NCBI GenBank assembly: GCA_902597015.1
Contig: CACJWQ010000002.1
Coordinates: 92,383-135,440 of the forward strand
Length of the DNA stretch: 43,058 nucleotides
Reading direction: 5' to 3'
From: an uncultured Alphaproteobacteria bacterium
GTDB taxonomy: Bacteria; Pseudomonadota; Alphaproteobacteria; HIMB59; GCA-002718135
Both the position numbers and the translations under genes were made by a program. The notes below the pieces were generated by a model that worked only from the letters and a program-made list of their open reading frames with translations, made no database searches and was not told where the DNA came from. Of this stretch, positions 23,889-31,614 are shown in pieces (position 1 is the stretch's first letter; every line of letters begins with the position of its first letter).

Positions 23889-24904
23889 TTAATATTGCCA
23901 AGCCTAATCGCATTTTTTTGAGCTTTGATTGCCAATTCCATAACTTTTAAACAATGAGATTGATCCATTGCAGTACTAGTTCTGTTTACAACATCACCCA
24001 TTAATCTCTCAAAATATGTTAGGGGTTCTTTAGAAGTATTTTTATATTCATATTTTTTATTATTAACTAAAAAAAGGTGATCTGTACCCTCTCTACCAAC
24101 AAGATCGACATACTTTCTTAATTCAATGTATCCTTTTGTACCTAAAATGGTCAATCTGCCATCACCCCAATTAGGTAAAGCATCAGGAGTGTACCAGTCT
24201 ACCCTAATGTAACCTCTACCCTTATCTCCATGAATTAAAATTTCACCAAAATCTTCAAACTTATTATGTTCAGGATTTGAAAAATTACCTGTTGAAGAAT
24301 TTATAATTTCTACATTTTTAGATCCAGTAAAAAATAAAAACTGATCTATTTGATGTGAAGCAATATCACATAAAATACCACCATATTGATCGTAATCAAA
24401 AAACCAATCAGGTCTAGTTTGAATATTCAATCGGTGAGGTCCCATTCCAATTGTTTGAACAACATCTCCAATTTCGCCCGTTTGAATTAAATCATAGGCA
24501 GCTTGAACTGAAGGCACTTCAAATCTTTCAGAAAAATCAATTGAAAAAATTTTTCCTGTTTTTTTTGCAGTATTTTCAATTTCTTTAAGTTGTTCTAAAG
24601 TTGTACATCCAGGTTTATCTAACATTACATCTTTTCCAGCATTCATACACTCAATAGCTAAAGCTGCTCTTTTAACTGGAATGTCTGCTATCAGTACTAA
24701 TTCAATTTCTTTATTTTTTAATAAATCCTCTTTATTTGTAAAGCGGGGTATATCAGGATGTTTTTCATTAAAATCTTTCGTAATATTATTATCAGTTTCA
24801 TTCCACCAGCCAACACATTTGCATCCCAAATTTAACATGCCATTTAATTGTCCAAAAATGTGTCTATGCTCAACACCCATAGCAGCAACTTTAATTTTTC
24901 TCAT
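23885..24904 (-). CDS. Gfo/Idh/MocA-family oxidoreductase (2), atypical
   Basis: A 339-residue dehydrogenase with two departures from the family norm. The Rossmann turn reads GVEHRHIFGQ instead of GxGxxG, and the EKP motif is DKP (MLDKPGCTT). The conserved 'GGILCDIASHQIDQFLFFTG' block is intact, so it is probably active. It is coupled by ATGA to the UxaC-like gene and separated by 11 bases from another Gfo/Idh gene; the two are not close copies and may catalyse successive steps or form a hetero-pair. Confidence 0.88.
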   Translation of the reverse strand: MRKIKVAAMGVEHRHIFGQLNGMLNLGCKCVGWWNETDNNITKDFNEKHPDIPRFTNKEDLLKNKEIELVLIADIPVKRAALAIECMNAGKDVMLDKPGCTTLEQLKEIENTAKKTGKIFSIDFSERFEVPSVQAAYDLIQTGEIGDVVQTIGMGPHRLNIQTRPDWFFDYDQYGGILCDIASHQIDQFLFFTGSKNVEIINSSTGNFSNPEHNKFEDFGEILIHGDKGRGYIRVDWYTPDALPNWGDGRLTILGTKGYIELRKYVDLVGREGTDHLFLVNNKKYEYKNTSKEPLTYFERLMGDVVNRTSTAMDQSHCLKVMELAIKAQKNAIRLGNIK

Positions 24905-24915
24905 GATTAAATATT

Positions 24916-25944
24916 TTACTCCATTGTAATTAGTATATTTTTTTTAGATGATTCTATCATTGCATCAATTAGATAATGAACTTTCAATGCTTCTTTTCCA
25001 GTAATTTCAAATTTTTCATTTGTGTTAATTGATTTTGCGAAATTAAGTATAAGATCTTTATGCCAATCAAATGGAAAAGCCATAGGATCAGCACTACCGC
25101 CAGTTCCAGATTCCTCTCCATACTCTTCTTGCTCACCATTCCTCCAATTAATAATAAGTGTTCCTGCTTCAAGTTTGACTGTTGCATTTTCACAATGAAG
25201 GACAATTGACTCTGATGAGCCTGGAAAAACACTCGTTGAAGCGAATAAAGATGCAATTACGCTATTTTTAAATTTAATACCTCCGGTTACAAAATTTTCT
25301 GACTCCATTTTATGAAACTTTGTAGTTTCTGCCATTACCATCACCTCTTTAACATCTCCTAAAAGACTGATAGCAAGATCAAGTGTATGAATAGCTTGGC
25401 TTATAAGAACTCCTCCACCATCCCTCTTGTATGTTCCTCTACCTGGTTCATCATAATAGGACTGTTCTCGCCACCATGGAATATTGATTTGAGCTGAAAA
25501 AATTTGACCAAATTTGTTCTCATTTATTAATGATTTTAATTTAATTGAGGATTTTCTAAATCTGTGTTGAAAAACTATACCGAGGTTAACTTTATTATTT
25601 TCACAAATTGAAACTATATTTTTTGCATTTTCTAAAGTTCGTTCAATTGGTTTTTCCATTAAGATATGTTTGCCATATTTACTAAATTGCTCTACTAGTT
25701 CTAAGCGTTGATTTGGAGGGGTGATGATATCCACCATGTCAACTTCAGGATTATTATAAATGCTATCAATGTCTTGAAATGAATTAAAATTATAATTTTT
25801 AGAAAAATTTTCTCTTTTTTCCTCATTTCGAGAAAAAACTCCAACTACATTAATATCATCCTTTAATTCATTTAAAGCCAAGGCATGGGGTTTTGCAGCC
25901 ATACCAGTACCAATAATGGCAAGTCCAATTTTTTTAGAACTCAT
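24916..25944 (-). CDS. Gfo/Idh/MocA-family oxidoreductase (3)
   Basis: A 342-residue dehydrogenase with GTGMAAKPH as nucleotide loop, LMEKPIERT as EKP motif and 'GGGVLISQAIHTLDLAISLLG' with the catalytic His. It shares one base with the stop of the MalK-type ATPase gene (TAATG), so it belongs to the transporter operon and likely oxidises the imported sugar or glycoside. Length is usual for the family. Confidence 0.92.
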   Translation of the reverse strand: MSSKKIGLAIIGTGMAAKPHALALNELKDDINVVGVFSRNEEKRENFSKNYNFNSFQDIDSIYNNPEVDMVDIITPPNQRLELVEQFSKYGKHILMEKPIERTLENAKNIVSICENNKVNLGIVFQHRFRKSSIKLKSLINENKFGQIFSAQINIPWWREQSYYDEPGRGTYKRDGGGVLISQAIHTLDLAISLLGDVKEVMVMAETTKFHKMESENFVTGGIKFKNSVIASLFASTSVFPGSSESIVLHCENATVKLEAGTLIINWRNGEQEEYGEESGTGGSADPMAFPFDWHKDLILNFAKSINTNEKFEITGKEALKVHYLIDAMIESSKKNILITME

Positions 25945-27026
25945 TAAATATTTTTTTTTGATACAGACATGCCATTCTCTTCAAAAAGATGAACTGAATC
26001 TCTTTTAAAACGAAGATATAATTCTTCTCCCTTATTAATTTTATATTGCCCAGTATGATGAACAATTAATTGTTTTATTCCTTCACCCTGACAATAAAAG
26101 TAAGTTTCACTTCCGAGCTGTTCAGTAAAATCAACATGTACTTTTAAATCTGAATTTTGTTGTTCACAAACTTCTATATGTTCAGGCCTTATCCCAAGAG
26201 AATAAGGTGTATTATTTTGTAAATTTTTATGATTTGTTTGCAAATTCAATGCATCTGAAACTAAAGTAAATGAACCAGACTTATCAATTGCATTAACTTT
26301 TATAAAATTCATTTTTGGAGATCCAATGAAACCAGCTACAAAAATATCACTGGGATTATTATATAAATCAAGTGGTGCTCCTGCTTGTGCAACATAACCA
26401 TTATTTAAAACTACTATTTGATCAGCCAATGTCATTGCTTCAACTTGATCATGTGTAACATAAATCATTGTACCACCGATTTTTTCATGAAGTGCTGATA
26501 ATTCTTTTCTCATTGTTACTCTTAACTCAGCATCAAGATTAGATAAGGGCTCATCAAACAAAAAAGCTTTTGGATCTCTAACTATTGCTCTGCCAATAGC
26601 TACTCTTTGTCTTTGACCACCAGAAAGTGCTTTTGGTTTTCTTTGAAGATACTCTTCAATTTGTAAAAGTTTAGCTGCGCTATTAACTTTTTCTTCAATT
26701 GTTTTTTTATCAATTTTTAGATTTTCCAATGCAAAGGCCATATTTTTAAATACAGACATGTGAGGATACAAAGCATATGATTGAAAAACCATAGCCAAAC
26801 CTCTTTCTGAAGCGGGTATACTACTTACTTCATTTCCGTCGATTAAAATTTCTCCTGATGTAATTCTTTCTAATCCAGCAATAATTCTTAATAATGTTGA
26901 CTTACCACATCCAGAGGGGCCAACTAAAACTAGAAATTTTCCACTTTCAACTTTCAAATCAACTCCATGAATTACTTCTGTTTGATCATAACTTTTAAAA
27001 ATGTCCTTTAATATGATTTCAGTCAT
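25944..27026 (-). CDS. Sugar ABC transporter ATP-binding protein (CUT1; MalK/UgpC/MsmK-like)
   Basis: A 360-residue single-domain ATPase with a C-terminal TOBE regulatory region. Motifs: Walker A GPSGCGKST at 36-44, Q-loop Q82, signature LSGGQRQ at 134-140, Walker B FLFDEP at 155-160, and switch His192. The 'LGIRPEHIEV' block marks the MalK/UgpC C-terminal domain. It powers the MalF/MalG-type permeases encoded upstream in the same operon. It could also serve the importer at the left edge, which has no ATPase in view, because CUT1 ATPases are sometimes shared. Confidence 0.94.
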   Translation of the reverse strand: MTEIILKDIFKSYDQTEVIHGVDLKVESGKFLVLVGPSGCGKSTLLRIIAGLERITSGEILIDGNEVSSIPASERGLAMVFQSYALYPHMSVFKNMAFALENLKIDKKTIEEKVNSAAKLLQIEEYLQRKPKALSGGQRQRVAIGRAIVRDPKAFLFDEPLSNLDAELRVTMRKELSALHEKIGGTMIYVTHDQVEAMTLADQIVVLNNGYVAQAGAPLDLYNNPSDIFVAGFIGSPKMNFIKVNAIDKSGSFTLVSDALNLQTNHKNLQNNTPYSLGIRPEHIEVCEQQNSDLKVHVDFTEQLGSETYFYCQGEGIKQLIVHHTGQYKINKGEELYLRFKRDSVHLFEENGMSVSKKNI

Positions 27027-28036
27027 CTATCTCTTCTCATTATTGCTTTGTCAGGGTCAGCATGTTGTAAGTGTATAGGCGGCATCCCATTCAAGATTTT
27101 TTTTATATCATTCATCATCATATCTCTAATATTTTTATATGAATAATCTAAAGCACCTGCAACATGTGAAGTAAATAAAATATTAGATTTTTTTCTAAAA
27201 GTTGAATCTGCTGGCACAGGCTCGACTGGATATACATCTATAGCTGCTCTAAAATATTCATTTTCAGCAAGTTCAATAAATTCATCAAAATCAACAACCT
27301 CCGCTCTACTGACTAGAACTACTGAACTATGTTTTTTAATTAATTTTAATTTATCTTTACTAATAAATCCTTCATTTTCAGTAGTAACTCCAGCTAATAT
27401 GAATATAAATTTATTGTTAGATAATAAATCATCAATCGATACAGGGTTTACACCCTGGCTTTCTAAGTATTCATTAGATAACCATGGATCAAATACTGAA
27501 ATTTTACAGTTAAATGGTTTTAACAAAGGAAGTAAACTTTTTGCTAAATTTCCAAACCCAATTAACCCAACATTTGAGTTAAAAAGTGTATAAGCAAATT
27601 TATTTTCTTTAATTCCATATTGCTCTTCAGAATTTAAAAATTTTTTGTAGACTCCCAAAACATTTCTAGAAAGTGAGATTGCGTAACCTATACAAGCTTC
27701 AGCAACAGCAGGAGCCATGGCAGGTGCAGCTGATAAAACATGAATACCTCTTCTATGTGCTTCATGATAATCAATATTCGGTTCCCAATTTGCTTTGACA
27801 TTTATAATAGCTTTAATTTTTTTTGATTTATCTAAACGTTCTTTAGGCATTGCAGTCTGACCAACTAATATTTCAATTTCTTCAATATTTTTTTCTACAA
27901 GTTCATCAGGAGCTCGACTGCCAAAGTGATAGATTAAATTAGATATTTTTTCTAATTCAGTCTTAACATCATTGGTAAAAACCATTTCTTCATTTCTTGG
28001 ATAAGGATCAAAAAAAATTAGAGGTTTGTCTTGCAT
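27023..28036 (-). CDS. D-isomer-specific 2-hydroxyacid dehydrogenase family protein
   Basis: A 337-residue NAD(P)-dependent 2-hydroxyacid dehydrogenase. The open frame extends 37 codons further, but the start at 28036 (MQDKPLIFFD) is preferred because it makes a TAATG junction with the permease stop and removes a 112-base overlap. Visible parts are the substrate domain, 'VAEACIGYAISLSRNVLG', the nucleotide-binding 'NVGLIGFGNLAKSLLPLL', Arg in 'LVSRAEVVD', 'AAIDVYPVEPVP' in the place of the usual catalytic Glu, and the active-site His in 'LFTSHVAGAL'. It sits between permease and ATPase genes of a sugar importer, an unusual position that implies a role with the imported compound. Confidence 0.87.
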   Translation of the reverse strand: MQDKPLIFFDPYPRNEEMVFTNDVKTELEKISNLIYHFGSRAPDELVEKNIEEIEILVGQTAMPKERLDKSKKIKAIINVKANWEPNIDYHEAHRRGIHVLSAAPAMAPAVAEACIGYAISLSRNVLGVYKKFLNSEEQYGIKENKFAYTLFNSNVGLIGFGNLAKSLLPLLKPFNCKISVFDPWLSNEYLESQGVNPVSIDDLLSNNKFIFILAGVTTENEGFISKDKLKLIKKHSSVVLVSRAEVVDFDEFIELAENEYFRAAIDVYPVEPVPADSTFRKKSNILFTSHVAGALDYSYKNIRDMMMNDIKKILNGMPPIHLQHADPDKAIMRRDR

Positions 28037-29100
28037 TACTTCATACCTGTACTTGCGATTCCTGTTGTTATAAATTTTTGTAAGTAAGCAAATATAATTG
28101 CTATAGGTAATAAAGTTACCATAGTCATTGATAATACATAATTCCACTGACTAGTAAGTTCTCCGTGAAATGCGTTTAATCCAATTTGCAATGTATAAAC
28201 TTCACTTTTTGATAAAACTATTAAAGGCCATAAGAAATCATTCCATCTCCACATTATGGAAAAAATTGCTAAAACTGCAATAGCAGGTATAGATAAAGGT
28301 AGGACAACTCGCCAATAAATTGCCCATTCACTTGCGTGATCCATTCTTGCTGCTTCTATAAGCTCTCTAGGCAATGTAAGCATATATTGACGAAGTAAAA
28401 AAACTCCTGTTGGTGTTGCAGCGCCTGGAAGAATTACGCCCCATAATGAATTTATCATTCCAAAGTTTGCAACAACATAAAAAACTGGAACCAAAATTAT
28501 CGTTAATGGAATTAATAATGTACCTATAACAAAAACAAGTGCAAAATTTTTCCCTCTAAACTCATATATAGAAAGTGCATATGCTGCCATTGAATTTATT
28601 ATTAACGTTATTATTGTTGCTACAACAGTAATGAAAGTTGAATTTTTGAAATAAAGTAAAAAATCATACTTTCTTAAAGGATCAACATAGTTTTGCCACT
28701 GAATTTTAAATTCTCTAATTTTTTCTCTTTTATCAATCGGTACTTTTACTGTTTCTCCTGGGTTTAGAGGATCAACCATTTTAGCATTAATTCCAATTCT
28801 TTTAATTTGTGCTAACTGCTTTACTGACCCATCTTCTTGTGTCACATTAAAAATTGGTAAGGGTTTATCGTATCCTTCAACATCAACTTGAATTTGAGAA
28901 AGTGGTAAAATTGTTGGAGGATATTCTTGTATTCCTGCTAAAGTCTTTAATGAAGATAATCCTAACCACACAACAGGACCAAACATTAGAAGAACACCTA
29001 AAAATAAATAAAAATAAGAAAAATAATCTGTCCAATGATATTTATTTTTATATCTTTTTTTTGTAGCAATTTTTATTATTCTTGAAGTTGTTTCAGACAT
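28036..29100 (-). CDS. Sugar ABC transporter permease, MalG-type, with long periplasmic insertion
   Basis: A 354-residue permease, about 70 residues longer than ordinary MalG/UgpE proteins. The first membrane segment (about 28-50) is followed by the usual 'SLKT...PPT' entry, then an extra hydrophilic stretch of about 65 residues (roughly 75-140, containing 'EGYDKPLPIFNVTQEDGSV') before the canonical 'QWQNYVDPLRKYDFLLYFKNS'. The EAA loop ELIEAARMDHAS is intact. The insertion should lie in the periplasm and may contact the binding protein. It follows the MalF-type gene by one base and shares its stop with the 2-hydroxyacid dehydrogenase start. Confidence 0.92.
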   Translation of the reverse strand: MSETTSRIIKIATKKRYKNKYHWTDYFSYFYLFLGVLLMFGPVVWLGLSSLKTLAGIQEYPPTILPLSQIQVDVEGYDKPLPIFNVTQEDGSVKQLAQIKRIGINAKMVDPLNPGETVKVPIDKREKIREFKIQWQNYVDPLRKYDFLLYFKNSTFITVVATIITLIINSMAAYALSIYEFRGKNFALVFVIGTLLIPLTIILVPVFYVVANFGMINSLWGVILPGAATPTGVFLLRQYMLTLPRELIEAARMDHASEWAIYWRVVLPLSIPAIAVLAIFSIMWRWNDFLWPLIVLSKSEVYTLQIGLNAFHGELTSQWNYVLSMTMVTLLPIAIIFAYLQKFITTGIASTGMK

Positions 29101-29101
29101 A

Positions 29102-30133
29102 TTAGATTTCTTGATGTTTACTTTCTTTATTTCGACTGAAATATAATTGCATAAGTGTTAAAAATAAAAGTACCACACCGAGAACCATAGATGCGGCGGC
29201 TGCAAGACCAAAATTTTGAACAGATCCAGATGAGGCAAATCCTGTGGTAAAAATATATTGAACAATCAATGATGTAGATGTTCCAGGCCCCCCACCAGTT
29301 AAAACATATATTTCATCAAATGTTTGAACACCTTTTATTGAGGCAAGAATAAATACAACTAATAAATTTGGCATTAGAAGAGGTAGAGTTATTCGAAAGA
29401 AAATTCTTTCTCGGCTAGTTCCATCCATTTCGGCTGCCTCATATAAATTTGGAGGTATTGCTTGAAGACCTGCTAATACAATCAGAGTGTAAAAACCCAT
29501 ATGGGCCCATATTGATACAAAGATTACAGATGCCATAGCCCATGATGGATCCGTTAAAAATGATACTTTGTCTCCACCATAAGACTCAATTATAGCATTG
29601 AAAGCTCCATTTTTTAGCAGTATCCATTGCCAAATCAAACCAACAACAACCGGTGATAATAAAACAGGGAAAAAAAATACCGATCTAAAAAAGCCTCTGC
29701 CAATAATTTTCTTATTTAATATCACGGCAGTCAAAACCGAAAAGAAAATCATTAAGCCAACTTGAAAAACAACAAAGAATATAGTGTTATAAACTCCTCT
29801 CCAAAAAAAATCTTCTGTACATGTATTTGGATTTAAATAACTCTCACAATCAAATAACTGATCATATTGTTTTGTTGTAGGAAGTTCTCTCTCAGCAAAT
29901 AACAGTTCGTCACCAGATGATAATGAAAAGAAAAAGTTTGCACCAAGAGGGATTATTACAAATAATCCAAAAAAAATTAAATTTGGAAGCAAAAAAATAT
30001 ATGGCATATTTCTTACACCAATAATTTTTTGAATTGGCCACATGATTAAATCAATAGCATGCATTAAAAATGCAAAGGGAATGTTTAAAATTCTAAGGAA
30101 AAAAATTTTTGTTTGATTTCTAATATTTTCCAT
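29102..30133 (-). CDS. Sugar ABC transporter permease, MalF-type
   Basis: A 343-residue permease with an extra N-terminal amphipathic/hydrophobic part (about residues 1-40) before 'YIFLLPNLIFFGLFVIIPLG'. A periplasmic loop includes a Cys pair (FDCESYLNPNTCTED). The EAA loop NLYEAAEMDGTS and 'TLPLLMPNLLVVFILA' are typical. It lies downstream of the binding protein across a terminator-like hairpin and shows no clear ribosome site. Confidence 0.92.
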   Translation of the reverse strand: MENIRNQTKIFFLRILNIPFAFLMHAIDLIMWPIQKIIGVRNMPYIFLLPNLIFFGLFVIIPLGANFFFSLSSGDELLFAERELPTTKQYDQLFDCESYLNPNTCTEDFFWRGVYNTIFFVVFQVGLMIFFSVLTAVILNKKIIGRGFFRSVFFFPVLLSPVVVGLIWQWILLKNGAFNAIIESYGGDKVSFLTDPSWAMASVIFVSIWAHMGFYTLIVLAGLQAIPPNLYEAAEMDGTSRERIFFRITLPLLMPNLLVVFILASIKGVQTFDEIYVLTGGGPGTSTSLIVQYIFTTGFASSGSVQNFGLAAAASMVLGVVLLFLTLMQLYFSRNKESKHQEI

Positions 30134-30145
30134 TAAATCATTTCG

Positions 30146-30174
30146 AAAAAAAGCTGCTCAAAATGAGCAGCTTT
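30146..30174 (-). terminator. Terminator-like attenuator between binding protein and permeases
   Basis: On the minus strand an 11-bp stem (AAAGCTGCTCA / TGAGCAGCTTT) with a TTT loop ends in a run of seven T, 12 bases before the permease ATG at 30133. Same design and position as at 15163-15186. Confidence 0.87.
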
Positions 30175-30198
30175 ATATTATTATTATTTTGGATATAA

Positions 30199-31479
30199 TT
30201 ATCCGCCGTATTTTTCTTTAAGTTGTTTTTCAACATCTTCATCCATACGCTCCCAAGCTTCTTCCATTGTCATCTCACCAACAATAGCTTGTCCTAATCT
30301 TGAGATAATTGCGTTAAACATTATACGGTTGTCAACGTGTGCCTGAAGATCAAAAGCAACTTGATCAATAGTTGGCACTGCGCCAGCAAAAGTGTTTAAT
30401 GCATGTTTTGCGTTTGGATCATCAGTTTGATAGTCAACTTGTAGATCTAAGTGTCCAGGGATAGCAAGAACTTGACCAATAAAACTACTTAGTTGTTCTT
30501 TACTAGAAAGATAATCCATTACCTTTCCAACAGCTGGATTAGCATTGAATGCTAATAGTGCATTTCCACCTGGCATTCCAGTACATGCAGCAGGACCACA
30601 TGGAGCTGGTACAGCCCACCAATCAAAATCATCTCCTACTTCATTTGCAAATCTTCCAATTTGCCATGAACCACTCATCATGAAAACTACCTCAGCAGCA
30701 TTCCACCAATCATTTGGAGCATGATATTTAGATCCTGAAACTGATCCCCAAAGATCTTTACTCATTGTACCTGCTTGGTGCCAGTCATAAAGCATTTGAG
30801 TCATAGCTTTTAATCCATCATCAACTAATTTTGGATCACCATTTGAATCAAAATATTTCGCACCCATAGAAATCGCAGGGCCTGATACACGGTGACCTGA
30901 TCTATCCCAAGCCATTGGTATAGGAGTACCTGTTTTTTCTGCTACTTCAATTGAAACTGCTGCCCATTCTTCCCAAGTTGCACCAGGGCCTAATAGATCT
31001 ACACCAGCTTGTTCAAATAGAGTTTTATTTACATATGGACCAGTAACGGTCATTGTAGAATGGAAACCATGAATTGAAGTTGTATCTCCAGGCTTACGAT
31101 ACCAATTTAAAAAAGGACCGAAGCTTTTTTCATAGTAACTTGGATCAGCTACATAAGGCGTAATATCAGCATAATATTTGTTTAATCCACCAAGATCAGT
31201 AACACGAGCAATGTCAGGACCTTCACCAGCAGCAAGCTGGATAGGTAGAGTGTTCATTATTGCATCATATGGTACAATATCTAAAATTACATTTATATCT
31301 GGATTAGCTGCATTAAACTCATCAATTTGTGCTGCAATTGGCACATTTTCTTTGTCTCCATCTCCATACCACATAATACGTACATCTGTGGCAGCAAAAG
31401 AAACTGCAGAAATTAAAGTTAATGAGAATGAAACTAAAGCTACAGATATTGCTTTTAAAATAAACTTAAAGTTCATCAT
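30199..31479 (-). CDS. Sugar ABC transporter substrate-binding protein, family 1
   Basis: A 426-residue periplasmic binding protein. The signal peptide covers the first 29 residues and ends SAVSFA, with mature start ATDVRIMWYGDGD. Typical SBP_bac_1 parts are 'LAAGEGPDIARVTDLGG', 'FMMSGSWQIGRFANE' and 'GMPGGNALLAFNANP'. Many Trp and Tyr residues suit a carbohydrate-binding cleft. There are two adjacent ATGs (31479 and 31476); GGAGG lies 4 or 7 bases before them. It opens an eight-gene leftward operon: MalF, MalG, 2-hydroxyacid dehydrogenase, MalK, two Gfo/Idh dehydrogenases and a UxaC-like isomerase. The ligand is unknown; the enzymes suggest a sugar, sugar acid or glycoside. Confidence 0.92.
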   Translation of the reverse strand: MMNFKFILKAISVALVSFSLTLISAVSFAATDVRIMWYGDGDKENVPIAAQIDEFNAANPDINVILDIVPYDAIMNTLPIQLAAGEGPDIARVTDLGGLNKYYADITPYVADPSYYEKSFGPFLNWYRKPGDTTSIHGFHSTMTVTGPYVNKTLFEQAGVDLLGPGATWEEWAAVSIEVAEKTGTPIPMAWDRSGHRVSGPAISMGAKYFDSNGDPKLVDDGLKAMTQMLYDWHQAGTMSKDLWGSVSGSKYHAPNDWWNAAEVVFMMSGSWQIGRFANEVGDDFDWWAVPAPCGPAACTGMPGGNALLAFNANPAVGKVMDYLSSKEQLSSFIGQVLAIPGHLDLQVDYQTDDPNAKHALNTFAGAVPTIDQVAFDLQAHVDNRIMFNAIISRLGQAIVGEMTMEEAWERMDEDVEKQLKEKYGG

Positions 31480-31483
31480 TTAT

Positions 31484-31488
31484 CCTCC
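31484..31488 (-). promoter_or_regulatory. Strong Shine-Dalgarno of the third binding protein
   Basis: GGAGG-ATAA-ATGATG. The sequence and spacing are identical to those of the first binding protein (2490-2496 region). Confidence 0.8.
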
Positions 31489-31518
31489 AATTTTTTTCAG
31501 ACTTAAACATATTAAATT

Positions 31519-31524
31519 ATTATA
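31519..31524 (-). promoter_or_regulatory. Candidate -10 box of the MalEFGK-type operon
   Basis: TATAAT on the minus strand, 40 bases upstream of the binding protein start. The -35 region 17 bases further (TTTCTA) is weak. In such AT-rich DNA this is only a candidate. Confidence 0.35.
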
Positions 31525-31572
31525 TACAAGTAATAAAAACCTAGAAATAATGGCAAATTTTGAAATTAAATA

Positions 31573-31597
31573 ATAATATTTTGTTAAAAAATATTAT
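31573..31597. promoter_or_regulatory. AT-rich palindrome upstream of the isomerase gene
   Basis: ATAATATTTT-gttaa-AAAATATTAT is a perfect 10-bp inverted repeat with a 5-base spacer, ending 18 bases before the ATG at 31615 in the divergent region. It could be an operator for either direction, but chance is a real possibility at this base composition. Confidence 0.35.
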
Positions 31598-31614
31598 AAA
31601 CATATCAAAATTCA

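Noticed and set aside
28037-28147. 37-codon N-terminal extension of the 2-hydroxyacid dehydrogenase
   Set aside because: It would overlap the permease gene by 112 bases and adds a sequence unlike the family; the start at 28036 forms the usual TAATG junction.
31178-31573. 131-codon plus-strand open frame overlapping the third binding protein gene and its promoter
   Set aside because: Antisense to a strong signal-peptide-bearing gene and lacking a ribosome site; treated as a shadow.
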